From contig CM059622.1 in assembly GCA_030435675.1 (NCBI GenBank), forward strand, positions 9,672,001-9,736,000: DNA of 64,000 nucleotides, in the 5' to 3' direction. Under the pieces are notes generated by a model that was given only the letters and a program-made list of their open reading frames with translations, was not told the DNA's origin and made no database searches. Below, in pieces: positions 21,830 through 32,380 of the stretch (position 1 is its first letter; each line of letters starts with the position of its first letter). Source of the DNA: Steinernema hermaphroditum. Its lineage: Eukaryota > Nematoda > Chromadorea > Rhabditida > Steinernematidae. A program made the position numbers and the translations under genes.

Positions 21830-23228
21830 GACGCCTCAGAAGCATCTGCTCACGGGGAAAGGGCCATTAGGAGCGCTCTTCAGCGGGGCGACATGGCCAC
21901 CACGGCGGGAATCGATTCGAGTGAAGGAGGTAAGAGGAAACGGCTCGGGCGTCGGGATTTGGAAGAGCGTTCGCCAAGCAGAGAGCGAGGCGCTCGCCTA
22001 ATGGAACGTTTGCTGTAAATTGGTTCGCGCGGCCCATCGACTGGCGCCGCGCCCTCCAAAACGCTCACTTAGAGCCGCCACCACTTCTGGAGGCGTTCTC
22101 CTCTTCGACACAAAGTCGCCCACAGTGCGACGTATGTTCAATTACGGTGCTTTGAGGAGACCCTACGAAGGCACCAACACGGCCTCTGAATCAAACAGAT
22201 CGCACTTTGGTGCTGCTCACTCCTCACGAGCATATTGTCAGATTCTGCATGTTTTCTGTGTTCCGTTTAAGCCAGTATGTTGTCATAGCGTACCATCTAT
22301 CGTCTCAACCTTCCTTAGGTCAAAAACAATGTTATCTTCCATCAGAGACCCTGTAGAAGAGTAGAGGAGAGAGAACCGATTATTACACCGCACTGATCAT
22401 GAGGGTAACACATGAACTGACGGTTCAGGAGTCGAAGGCGTCCACCACAGGCCCTGCTCCCAGGAATCGTACGCACTATACCCTACGGTTGACTTTCAAT
22501 TTCAGCATCTGTAACGGATCGTGGACGAATCTAGCACTGACAATGCTCCATAATCAAAGAATGCAGCATAAAACAATCAGTGTACATAAACAGATACAAA
22601 AAAAGAACGTCTTCTTTGTCCAAAACTGTATGGGAGTGTATGGCTGTCAATGAGTTCCTAGGACAGTTAATTCTGGCTATCAGGATTGGCAGGGCCTTTT
22701 TGGACACTCATCAGCAAACGGTCACGAGGACGAGAGCCTCAGGCTTCATGTTCATTCCCAAATAAAGCTGCGATTCGACAACCGCTATAACCCAGCGACT
22801 TCTTTCTTCTCCCAGGGGCACATCTGAAGTAGAACTCCAACTGCTCCGTCAGAATGAACCACATCGCGAGCAGAAGCTCCGATTCGCCATTGTCCTTAGT
22901 TTGGGTTCAAACAAGGAAAACCGAACGTGTGAATTTTCTAAATGAGTTAGTTCAAAAAGTGTCTTAACACGATCTATATCCTACGGTACACATTTTACGG
23001 TTTTATTCTAGGCCGAGAGAATGCCTTCGGAAATCGTGTTTTCGCGAATCTGCAACCTTTGCTGACCGATTTGGACCGATTCTCGACGTCTTCTCTAAGT
23101 TTTGGCAACAGTTGTTCTGATGGTTGGTGTTAGCGGATTTGTGTTTTGTCTGTTTTGTTCGAGCTTCGTTGGATTCGTGATGATGTCATGATCGTAAACT
23201 AAAAATGTTCCCGTTGCAGGTAGTCAAC
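21830..23228. other. Intergenic region before rpl-20
   Basis: About 1.4 kb lies between the divergent NETO-like and rpl-20 genes. An AATAAA on the + strand near 22761 has no gene in front of it that I can support. The last 200 bp, ending in an acceptor-like ttgcag at 23219, should contain the rpl-20 promoter and leader. Confidence 0.45.
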
Positions 23229-23771
23229 ATGCCCACCAAGGCTAAGGGAGAAGTTCTGAAGGAGTTCCTCGTTGTTGGACGCAAGCTCCCGAGCGAGAAG
23301 GAGCCCAAGCCGCCAATGTACAAGATGCAGATCTTCGCATCGAATCACGTCATCGCCAAGTCTCGCTTCTGGTACTTCGTCAGTATGCTCCGCCGTCTGA
23401 AGAAGGCCACCGGCGAAATCATCAGCTGCACCGAAGTCTTCGAGAAGAACCCCAACTGCGTGAAGAACTACGGTATCTGGCTCCGCTACGACTCCCGCAC
23501 CGGACACCACAACATGTACCGCGAGTACCGTGACAATACTGTTGCCGGCGCCGTTACCCAGTGCTACCGCGACATGGGAGCTCGCCACCGTGCCCGTGCC
23601 GACCGTATCCAGATCATCAAGGTTGAAACCATCAAGGCCTCCGACTGCAAGCGTGCTCCAGTGAAGCAGTTCCACAACGCCAGCATCAAGTTCCCTCTTC
23701 CTCACCGTGTGACCAAGCGCAAGAACATCACTCCGTTCACCACTCGCCGTCCCCGCACCCACTTCACATAA
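23229..23771 (+). CDS. rpl-20: Ribosomal protein eL20 (RPL18A)
   Basis: A structural protein of the large cytosolic ribosomal subunit. The single exon encodes 180 residues, close to the usual 176-180. It starts [20 protein letters not shown] and contains [19 protein letters not shown] and [21 protein letters not shown], all strongly conserved. The chosen ATG is 9 nt behind an acceptor-like cgttgcag, which would be a spliced-leader site. The codon use is C-ended, as expected for a highly expressed gene. It is the first gene of a likely three-gene operon, with gtf-2H4 following 190 bp downstream. Confidence 0.98.
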   Translation: MPTKAKGEVLKEFLVVGRKLPSEKEPKPPMYKMQIFASNHVIAKSRFWYFVSMLRRLKKATGEIISCTEVFEKNPNCVKNYGIWLRYDSRTGHHNMYREYRDNTVAGAVTQCYRDMGARHRARADRIQIIKVETIKASDCKRAPVKQFHNASIKFPLPHRVTKRKNITPFTTRRPRTHFT

Positions 23772-23945
23772 AGTGCAAGTACTTTGTTTCTTGTTATTGT
23801 TGATGACGTCCATTATGGATAAAAGTTGTGTTAAAATCCGTGTGATGCATTGCTCGGGAGGAAGGTGCGTAGCATGCGCGTCGTATTTCTCGAGGTTAGG
23901 TTTTCGGAGGTGTTGTCGGAGGATCGGCACGTCATGGTCATGGAG

Positions 23946-23960
23946 TTGTTTCAGGTGAAG
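23946..23960 (+). promoter_or_regulatory. Likely trans-splice acceptor before gtf-2H4
   Basis: The sequence ttgtttcag ends at 23954, six bases before the gtf-2H4 ATG and 183 bp after the rpl-20 stop. No upstream exon donor fits, so a spliced-leader (SL2-type) acceptor inside an operon is the simplest reading. RNA 5' ends would confirm it. Confidence 0.6.
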
Positions 23961-25659
23961 ATGGCCGACGATGCGGAGAGAAGGCTGACATCCTTTTTCC
24001 AAGATCGGCCGTTTCTCGGGTACCTGGCCAGCATGTCAGCTGAGAAGCGACAGCAGCTCATTAAGTCCCCGATTTGTGCCCTCTTCACGTTGAAGATGCT
24101 TCCGGGCTCCGGCCAAGCCCTCTTCATGAAGCTGTTGGTTAGCGGCCTTAAGTAAGTTCACGGTTAGCTCGATGTGGTCATGCTTCGTTCAGTCGGTGGC
24201 AAGACTTCACTCCCGTGGAGAAGGCAAATGAAGTTTACGATGTCATCAACCTGATGCTGAAGGTTGGAATCGTCCACGGAAATCCTAATGAAAGAGTTTA
24301 CATTGATGTGTGTTACCCTCTCTCTCAGTGTCGTTATGATCCGTTTTCAGCCGGAATTCCGCATAAACTACATGGTCAGTTTACAAACGGGTATAGAGGA
24401 CATTATCGGTATGCGAAGGGTGCCCCTGAATGATGAGAAGAGTAGCAAACGGGTTACGGTCGGAGAGTTGGCCAAGAAGGCTGCAGAGCGATGGGAATCT
24501 ATTCTTCGCTACCTCGCTCTTCCCAGCGAGCAAGTCAATTCACAGCAGATGGTTGGCAGCATCACCAAGACTCTCTTCCAGCAGTGCGGGTTTACAAGAG
24601 AAGGTGAGTGCTCTTCGCCTTCCCGAACTTCGTCTCTTTCTTTTCAGCGGGGAATGAAGTCGAAATCACTTCGGAAGGATTCCAGTTCCTATTGCTAAAT
24701 CGGGTTGAACAGATGTGGATGTATATCATCAACTATCTGCGTTACATCGATAATTCTTTGCCAGTTTTGGAGTTTCTGCTGCGCCTGACGCAGTGTGTAG
24801 ATTCGGCAGCCGTGGGTGCCACCCTCCGAATGCAGAAGCAGTCCAACAGCAAATCATCTTCGGACGAGAAAGACGGCTATGGTGCTTACGGTTCTACAGT
24901 GGGACGGGCTTATTACTGCGAAGAACACTGGTCAGAGGAGGTCATGAAATTCTTAAGTCATCTGCGAGAACTGGGATTTGTCTTCATGCGAAAAAGAAAG
25001 GACGGGTATGTTGGTTCTTGGAGCTCGTGTAATTTTTTCCTTCGTGTAGATACTTCTATATCACTCCGATGCTCTTCTATCTTTCGATGTCCAATAGCGC
25101 CATTGAGTCTCAAGGAGATCTCGCGAAGAGCAGAGGCTTCATCATAGTGGAAACCAATTTCCGAGTGTATGCGTACACCGACTCGACACTCCAGTTGGCG
25201 ATCTTATCGACGTTTACGGACATGACCTACCGTTTCAACGACATGTCCGTTGGAGTTCTGACCAGAGAATCCGTTAGGAAAGCTTTACAAACTGGAGTGA
25301 CTGCCAAACAAATAGTCTCCTACCTTCGAGCCAATGCGCACAAGAACGCTATAGAGTCCAACGGACCATTGTTATGCGTCCCGATTACAGTTGCCGACCA
25401 AGTTAGTGCCCACTAAACCGTAATAGCACTCACGAGTTCGCTGCAGATCATGTTATGGGAAGAAGAACGAAAGCGCCTTTCTTTCTTCCCGTCAATGATG
25501 TATAACGCTTTTGATTCGGAACGGGAATATCAAGAAGTCAAGGCTTTTGCAACGAGAAGCGGTGTCGTTTTATGGCACGACGATACCAGCTTAACACTCA
25601 TTGTGACGGAAACCGGCCATTCGACAATTAAGGAATGGTGGAAGTCGAAGCCACGCTAG
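23961..25659 (+). CDS. gtf-2H4: TFIIH subunit p52 (GTF2H4/Tfb2)
   Basis: p52 is a core TFIIH subunit that anchors and stimulates the XPB helicase in transcription and nucleotide excision repair. Exons 23961-24151, 24193-24307, 24351-24603, 24648-25005, 25050-25401 and 25447-25659 give 493 residues, somewhat longer than human p52 (462). Conserved blocks are ITSEGFQFLLLNRVEQMWMY, LSHLRELGFVFMRKRKDGYF, GFIIVETNFRVYAYT, MTYRFNDMSVGVLTRESV and VTETGHSTIKEWWKSK at the C-terminus, which is the p8/XPB contact region. Every junction keeps frame. An AATAAA at 25707-25712 follows the stop. It lies between rpl-20 and the RBM7-like gene in the same direction, as in an operon. Confidence 0.96.
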
Positions 25660-25810
25660 ATAACGAATACGGTAACTCGCGATCTCATACTGCTTGTAAT
25701 ATGTTGAATAAATGAATGTGTTTCTCGAAAATGTGACTTAGCGATCAGTTTCTCTCTCCATTGTTACCTGATTAAAGCTTTTTGCTCCTTGTTTCCATGA
25801 TCACAACTGA

Positions 25811-25822
25811 TTTCTCCAGAAG
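25811..25822 (+). promoter_or_regulatory. Likely trans-splice acceptor before the RBM7-like gene
   Basis: tttctccag ends at 25819, three bases before the ATG and 107 bp after the AATAAA of gtf-2H4. A gap of about 100 bp between poly(A) signal and acceptor is the classic layout of nematode SL2 operon junctions. Confidence 0.65.
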
Positions 25823-26683
25823 ATGTCGACAGAACAGGACGAACGAACGCTTTACGTGACGAATATCGACGGCCAGTGCACGCCTGACATCTTGGAGGAA
25901 CTTTTCGTCCAAGTAGGGCATCTCTTCCTACCGTTTCCTCATGAATGTTGCAGTTGAGTCCAGTGGATAGCGTCTTCTTGTCAGAAGGGAGCAATCGTTA
26001 TGCTCTCGTAGTCCTGGATGATGAAGAGTCAGTTCCATTCTGCTGCGAGATGCTCGACGGGATTCTTCTCTACGGCCTGTCCCTCAGTATCGCCCCGAAA
26101 ACGGGCACACAGCAGTTCCTAGCCTACACGGCAAAGAAGACGGCCGAGACTGAAGGAGAAGCCCTGCAGGAGGCTCGTCGCCAGTCGATGGAAGGGTGAG
26201 AGCATTGTGATACTGCTGAAGTAAGCGCTTCTTTTCAGCAGTTTCGATCGAAGCGTGGACGGATATGAATACATGGGTCGTCAGGAAGTGCAGCAAACGC
26301 CGCCTCAGCATGGACGTCACTCGTTTGGAGCTCAAGACCTCGACTTCCGCAACTCGCCACAGAGCTTGTTCTCCGCTTCGTTCACCTACCAGAGCTCGCA
26401 TCCACTAGGTGGAGGAGGACTCCCCCATTCTTCGTCTGCCGAACATCTTAACCGTACAGGCCACTCGCGCTACAGTCCGTATCCCCCTCGGGACTACAGC
26501 TTCCACTCGCAGACCGGAAGAAACACGCCTTTCCGTGGCAGTCCGCGAACGGATTCCTTCCAGCAGTCCTCACATGGAAGGCCTTCCCGCTCATCGTCCA
26601 GTTCGAACCGCAGCAGGAACAGCGACGGAAGGCGCCACGAGAGAGACGGCTACCGTGGAACTCCCACCGGTCGACGTTGGTGA
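25823..26683 (+). CDS. RBM7-like RRM protein (NEXT complex type)
   Basis: Exons 25823-25912, 25954-26195 and 26239-26683 encode 258 residues. One RRM covers about residues 7-85: RTLYVTNIDGQCT is RNP2, RYALVVLDDEES stands at RNP1, and LLYGLSLSIAP matches the RBM7 end KLYGRPIKI. The rest is low in complexity, rich in Ser, His, Gly and Arg, and ends in a basic RS-like tail (SRNSDGRRHERDGYR), as in RBM7. RBM7 binds U-rich RNA in the nuclear exosome targeting complex; that role is inferred. The RNP1 aromatic pattern is weaker than in human RBM7. It is the third gene in the rpl-20 group. Confidence 0.8.
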
Positions 26684-26863
26684 GGTTAGGTGGTCTCGTT
26701 TATATCGGTATTTCTGGTTGATCTCGTTACGTACGTGTGAATCTGTGTAGCGCGCTGGAATATAAACTCTTTTCTCCCCTGTTCTGTTTTGTGCGCCACA
26801 GTCCACCAGTGTGATTTACTTGAGCAAAACATAACGATCTACACTGTATACAAACACGTCTTC

Positions 26864-27766
26864 TTATATCCTAACAGAGACTCCACCCGAAACGACGCAG
26901 TTCTCTCCAGTGATGTACTTGGCGCGGTCGGAAGCCAGGAACTCGACGATCCCCGCGCACTCGGTGATGCGTCCAATGCGCCCCAACGGAACCATGTTTT
27001 TTATCTGATTCTCAGTTTCTTCGCTGGCGGCTGTCCACACGGCGCCAGTTCCATCACCGGAGACCATGCCTGAACACACGGAATTGACTCTGATTCCATG
27101 GCCTCCCGCGCTGATCGAGAGAGCCTTCACCATCCCCAAAACGGCCGTTTGAGCCGCGCTGTAAAGGCCCATGTCCACGAAGGGCGTGTAGGCGGCAACC
27201 GACGACGTGAGGATGATGGATCCATTCCCAAACAGCAACTTTTAGGAACAGGGCACAGAGCAGATGACTCACTGCGATTTGGACAATAGCGGATAGGCCT
27301 GCTGGCACATCCTGAACGGAGTGGTGAGGTACCTAAGGCAAGGAGAGTCAAAATGCCACGAAGGGAAGACCTGTGAGCACCTGTCATAGGTCCGTTCGAA
27401 CTCCATCTTTGTCGCGTCGACGATGTCTCCCTTAACGGTGTTTTCTTCGGCGTTCAGGACCACGATGTCCAGATGCTGGAACTTGTTGTCGATCTAAATC
27501 CGGGACGCTTAACTGCCAGAAGCAGGTAAACCCACCAGTTCCAACAGCGCCCTCCGGTGGTCGGCTGATGAGATGTCGGCCACTCCGCCGAGCACCTTCA
27601 CTCCGATTCCCCGCAGTCCTTCGACGGCGTCGGACGTCTTCTTGGCGTTCTCGTCGGAGACGATCACCTGGGCGCCGGCCATCCCCAGCCTGCGCGCCAC
27701 CGCATATCCGAGTTGGGCGGAAACGTTCGTCACCAGGGCCACTCGTCCAGCCACACCTCCACTCAT
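26864..27766 (-). pseudogene. DHRS4-type short-chain dehydrogenase, degenerate (inactive enzyme or pseudogene)
   Basis: The layout follows DHRS4 carbonyl reductases: Rossmann start, SSVAAYTPF block, RVNSVCSGM, and LGRIGRITECAGIVEFLASDRAKYITGE near the end. Segments are 27536-27766, 27381-27493, 27273-27332 and 26864-27238. Three faults are visible. The cofactor motif TGxxxGxG reads TNVSAQLG. The catalytic YxxxK reads YSAAQ (Gln for Lys). The junction between the third and fourth segments has no GT-AG pair that keeps frame: the donor leaves two bases and the only AG acceptor leaves none. An enzyme without its catalytic lysine and glycine loop should not reduce carbonyls. It may be a pseudogene or a non-catalytic protein with unusual splicing. 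An upstream GTG-initiated extension to 27847 is open but unsupported. Confidence 0.75.
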
Positions 27767-28139
27767 AACGATCGATCTCTGACCTTGAATTAACACAGAA
27801 ACTGGAGCTCTGGACTCTTCGTCACTTCCATCCACAGCTCGCTGCAAACCTCAATTCAGCGTGTTTCTCAAGAACAAGTTTCTTTCTCTTGTCGCTACTA
27901 GGACCGCGCGAGAAAGTTCGCGAAAGCCTTTCAGGAGTGACCGAGATGCAGCAAGGTCGGCCGTCTCGAGAATTCAAGAAAACCTCCTTGGACTAGAAAT
28001 GGTCCAAAACGGAGAGAAAGAGGTCGGAACTGCATAAAGCGAAGGATATGCTTGACCGTATATACCGTATACTTTCCCTTCGCGCTCAATTAAATTCGTC
28101 TTCGAACCATACAGCGGGACTCAAGAAAACAGCAGTGCT

Positions 28140-28235
28140 GTCTGATCTCAGATTGGATTTTTCGGATTTCGGATTCGGATATCCGAAAAGTCGGATTCGG
28201 ATAATCCGCAATGTCGGATTCGGATTTGGCCGGTT
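28140..28235. repeat. TCGGATTCGGAT palindromic low-complexity repeat
   Basis: Tandem TCGGATT units are interrupted by inverted ATCCGAA units, so the stretch can fold on itself. A closely similar block occurs at 31965-32085. Confidence 0.6.
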
Positions 28236-28655
28236 TTGCATGGATTTCCCTGTTTCTGCATGTTGTTGTATCCTCGGGCTGGATATGAGAGAGACGGAGC
28301 GCGCTTGTTTTTTTATCAAATTTTAATGGAAATTTAACAAATTTCTGATATTTTCATGAAAGTCCATGAAAGCCACACCATAGAAATGGATGAACTTTCT
28401 CAATTCGCAATGAAGTCGCCCACGCAAAATGCTCAGCAGAGAATTTGCCATACATTCACCTGTTGAATTTTTATTGTGTTGAGAAAAGTTCGAGAAACTG
28501 TCAAAATACGGCTCAAAAAAGTCGAAAGTTTCTTCAGTAACTCGTATCTTCAAATTCGGACCGATTATGATCGGTAACGGTGCTCGTGTTGTCTGCAAAA
28601 TGATCAGCACCGCGCACTCTGTACCAATCCAAAGCGAACGTGTGGCATTCGCTGT

Positions 28656-29527
28656 CACGGTGTGTCAGGGCAGACATTTTCGCGTCCGTGGCGAAAGCCA
28701 CACCGTAGAAATGGATAAACTTTCTCAGCTCGCACCCAATCTGCTCCAGATGGGTCGCAAAATGCTCAGCAGTGAATTTCCTATCGATACACCTGTTTTG
28801 AATTTTGCTAATTCAACTTCTTCGCGGAGAAATGGGTACTGACATTAAGAGCTGACATTTTTGGCTGACATTTTTGGCTCCCGCGACGAAGTAAAAGTCG
28901 CACGTTGTTTCCGATTAGACAGTTTGAAGAAGCCTTGTAACTTTTGGCCAGCTACACATATTTCGTCCTTTCTATGCGCAAAATGCTCGGCACACTCTAG
29001 TGCACGATTTCCGCCAAAGGTATCCTGATTTGATGCCTTCTTCGCGGAGAAATGTACGATTTATGACGATAAACACCTAAAACGCCTATCGCCAAAATGG
29101 CACTCCGTAGAAATGCATCTCCTCTCTCAATTCGCGATGGATCTCAGTGAGTCGGGTCGCAAAATGCTCAGCAGAGGATTTGCTATCGATTCACCTGATG
29201 AATTTTGGAAATTCGACTTCTGTGCGGAGAAAAGTACGTTTGTTATCCGGGAAGGGCCAAAATCGGCCATTTTTGAGCCAAAATGGCACTCCGTAGAAAT
29301 GTATCTCCTCTCTCAATTTGCGATGGATCTCAGCGAGTCGGGTCGCAAAATGTTCAGCAGAGGATTTGCTATCGATTCACCTGTTGAATTTTGGAAATTC
29401 GACTTCTGTGCGGAGAAATCTGCATTTTGGTGCTCAAAAAGCAAGAAACTGAGAACATTTTTTGTGGTCCTGCCACGATAGCGCGGACGCTTTTCTGTCT
29501 CGGCTTCAATGGCGCTGACACGCCGTG
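28656..29527. mobile_element. TIR element, family 2
   Basis: An 872-bp unit starts CACGGTGTGTCAGGGCAGAC and ends TGACACGCCGTG, sharing the terminal 12 bp with family 1 but not the interior. Inside are repeated modules of about 150 bp, each containing GGGTCGCAAAATGCTCAGCAG (or a one-base variant) and a block reading CACTCCGTAGAAATG. Such modules sit near 28700, 29090 and 29280 here, and again at 44780 and 45580-46500. No coding region is seen. Confidence 0.65.
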
Positions 29528-29531
29528 CTGT

Positions 29532-30308
29532 CACGGCGTGTCAGCATAAGGGAAATTAGTTCACGAAAGCGTCCGCCGCTTCGTATCGGGACCAGGCTAT
29601 TTTGTGGGTAGTTTTTGGCCTGTAATTCCGTGCAGATCAGTCCGTTTGCACTAATACCAACGGCAAATCACTAATGACGCCGAGAGCTATCGATTGATAC
29701 AAAAATATCGGAAACTCAAAAAATTTGACTTTTTACGGTAATTTTTCGACCTGTTTTCCGACTTTTCTCGACGCTCAGGACACTAGAACGAAATCCATCA
29801 GATGAATTTGTGCGTTAGAGCTCACTGAGCATTTTGTGTACCGAGCGAACGAAAACTACGCAATCTACGAAAAGTTATTTCGCACTTACGACAGGTCGTT
29901 TTTCGCGAAAAATGACGATTTCAGCAGTAAATTGCCGATTTCTCTGCGAATAATGCATTATATCAAAATCCATCCGATGAATTTGTGCGTCTTTGTCTCC
30001 TCAACATTTTGCGCATCGAACGAAGACAAGGCACGCAAGACGGAGAAAGTTATTTCGCTTGTAAGCTAGGTGATTTTGAGCTAACATGGAAGTGTCAGAA
30101 AGTCAGAACTTCGATCGAACGGTTTTGTATTTCAATAATGGAATGCGGGGCGCTGATCATTTTGCGGGCGATATGAGCGCTGCTACCGAACATAATCGGT
30201 GCAAACCTGCAGATACAAGTTACTAAAGATGTGGTAAGATCGATGTCCTAACATGTGACATTTACTACTCAGCCGAGGACGGAAAAACGAGCCGGTTAAC
30301 ACGCCGTG
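29532..30308 (+). mobile_element. Non-autonomous TIR element, family 1, copy B
   Basis: A 777-bp copy, inverted relative to copy A (6565-7348), starts CACGGCGTGTCA and ends ACACGCCGTG. It lies four bases after the family 2 element. Interior landmarks shared with A include the block around 29880-29960 with GTTATTTCGCACTTACGACAG. Non-coding. Confidence 0.75.
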
Positions 30309-30549
30309 CTGTACCAATTCAAAGCGAACGTACGGCATTCGCTGTACCAATTCGCGGGGATGATCCTAGCACGATTACCCTGTGGTGTACCAAATCACGA
30401 AGGCACGAGCTTCATTGTTCAACAAACCAGGACGCACCCAGTGAATCAAAGAGTTGTGCCATGCGGGGCGAGATGCTACCATTAGTCATCTAAGCAAGAG
30501 GTAACAAAGACCATTAAGCGCTAACAAAAACGTAGACCTTAGATATTTT

Positions 30550-30720
30550 TGGAGTGGAATATACAAAGACGTGCACCACTACATCGAACACTGCCATGAG
30601 TGTCAAGTTAACAAGTCGGCGTTATGCCTAGCCTCGAAGAAACTGCGACCAATTCACTGGCAGCAGGATTTACTGGAAGCGTGTGACGCAAATTGTAAGA
30701 ACTATATGGGTGGTCCCGGC
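30550..30720 (+). pseudogene. Retroelement integrase-like fragment
   Basis: The + strand reads VHHYIEHCHECQVNKSAL, resembling the zinc-binding H2C2 segment of LTR-retrotransposon integrases (His/His spacing then CxxC). Nothing before or after continues the domain, so this is at most a small relic. Confidence 0.35.
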
Positions 30721-30934
30721 ACGAACACCCTGAGGGCAGCAGGATTCACTGGGCAGCAGGATTCACTACAACATCGCACTGCGCTTTTTTTTCGATCACT
30801 GCAAACGGCTTCAATAATTTCGTGGCGAGACCCAAAAATCTGAACCAGCCCGTTGAAAACGACGAGCGAACGTCCGGGATCTACGGGAAAAATCGTGCGC
30901 TCGCTCGTCGTTCTCGAGTTGAAAAGTTTTGCGA

Positions 30935-31258
30935 ACAGGTCTAATACATGGCCATGGTGGCTGTGGCCGAAGTAGTCTAACCCATGGTCTAATCGTGGTC
31001 TAATGTGGTCTAATCCATGGCCATGGCCAGCAATTCATGGCTATTCAACCAACTAGGTAGAAATAGTGGCGGGATGGCCATGTACGTGTGCAAGAAGTTT
31101 TGAACGCCGCAATCACTGTTACGGGCATGGCCATGAACGGTGGTCAAAGAGAACCATGTTCTATGGTGCGTATCATGTGACTACAAGTGTGCAGTACAGT
31201 ACAGTACAGTTGGTTGAATAGCCATGAATTGCTCGCCATGGCTATGAATTAGACCTGT
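30935..31258. mobile_element. Inverted-repeat element with ACAGGTCTAAT ends
   Basis: The 324-bp unit begins ACAGGTCTAAT and ends ATTAGACCTGT. The right arm also matches an inner left segment (about 31020-31055) containing GCAATTCATGGCTATTCAACC. Its interior is rich in CCATGG/GGCCATGG. No target duplication is clear. Confidence 0.55.
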
Positions 31259-31644
31259 CCAGGTTTTGCTTGGAATTCCGACCACTATATGATGTCTGGT
31301 GTGGGTTGGATGCTTGGCTGCACCAGTTCTTTATTCCATTACTGCCTGATTTTTGATGATCGAAATGCTCGAGAAGCAACTTCTAATTGCTCTCGCGGAA
31401 GCGAAAATGCACTAGTTTCCCAAAGCGCTAACACATCGTAATATTTGAAGCATCTCAGGTTGAATTGCTTGAATTTTGTCTGTCTACCCTTTGTCTGTCT
31501 AGTTTAGGTTTTCTTAAGCACCTTCGAAATCATTAGAATCAAGTTCGACACGGCAGTGATGTCTTTCTCTCTGATGCTTGGCGATTTAAGCGAAACAGCG
31601 CTCTTCTCAATATCGAGAATATTCTCGACTTTATTTCTGATAAA

Positions 31645-31704
31645 ACCACATGTGAGCGCTGCGGAGGTGGTCGTCGAAGGAGGCGGAGAGGTTCGCGAAG
31701 TTGT
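31645..31704 (-). pseudogene. Stray fragment of a Dispatched exon
   Basis: These 60 bp are identical to 33008-33076, the 3' end of exon 4 of the Dispatched gene including two bases of its donor, except for one 9-bp deletion between short direct repeats. The surrounding sequence is unrelated to the gene, so only this piece was copied. Confidence 0.8.
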
Positions 31705-31964
31705 ACCCATCTATTCATGTCTTGAAACGGACCAATAAATTCTGAAACATGTGTTTAGCTACCAAACCCGTTGATCTTTTAAGCTTTAAGCATTCCAAAA
31801 TTTGCCTTGTGAACAGCAGGTTAACATCGATGCTACTGAAGATTCTGAGAGTTTTGGTGAACCTGAGAATGATTGAGCGAAAGGAATAACGAAAGAGACG
31901 AGCAAGAAGGTCCGCATATCAACAACGCATTATCTTGTTCTTCAGTCCCGAAAATTTTCCCGAA

Positions 31965-32085
31965 CATTTCGGATTTTTCGGATTTCGGATCGGATTTACG
32001 AAAAGTCGGATTCGGATTTCGGATTCCGATAATCCGAAATGTCGGATTTCCGATTCGGATTATCCGAATTCCAATCCGACCCGAC
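31965..32085. repeat. TCGGATTCGGAT palindromic low-complexity repeat, second copy
   Basis: Mixed TCGGAT and ATCCGAA units resemble 28140-28235. The two copies bracket repeat cluster 1. Confidence 0.6.
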
Positions 32086-32380
32086 AGCACTGGAAAACAG
32101 GAGGATCAAGATGCTGCTCAAAGCGGATCTCGAGATCCCCATTCAAGAAGGTCTCTCTTTCTTCAGCAACACCTAAGTCAGAAGCCTCTCCATAACTCCT
32201 TTGCGTCCATGTTTAGACCCTATCCCACTAGCGTTCACGGCTGCTTCAGCCCCAGTGCGCCAACGTGGAGTGAACGGTCAGGAAGAAGTCTTGTATTTAT
32301 TTGAGCTGCTTCACAACAACATTATTCGCTTTCGAGGGATACCCGTATGGAGGGAAGGCTGTACAGACCGGGTGGAGGGC

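Larger units (their letters stand above)
27767..32380. other. Repeat cluster 1
   Basis: This 4.6-kb stretch holds no intact gene. In order: a TCGGAT palindromic repeat (28140-28235), degenerate pieces of TIR families 1 and 2 (28340-28620), family 2 (28656-29527), family 1 copy B (29532-30308), a retroelement-like fragment (about 30550-30720), an inverted-repeat element (30935-31258), a fragment of a Dispatched exon (31645-31704) and a second TCGGAT repeat (31965-32085). It is AT-rich compared with the genes on both sides. Confidence 0.7.

Noticed and set aside
23199..24002. 267-residue open frame on the minus strand over rpl-20
   Set aside because: It is the antisense shadow of the C-ended codons of rpl-20 and has no domain.
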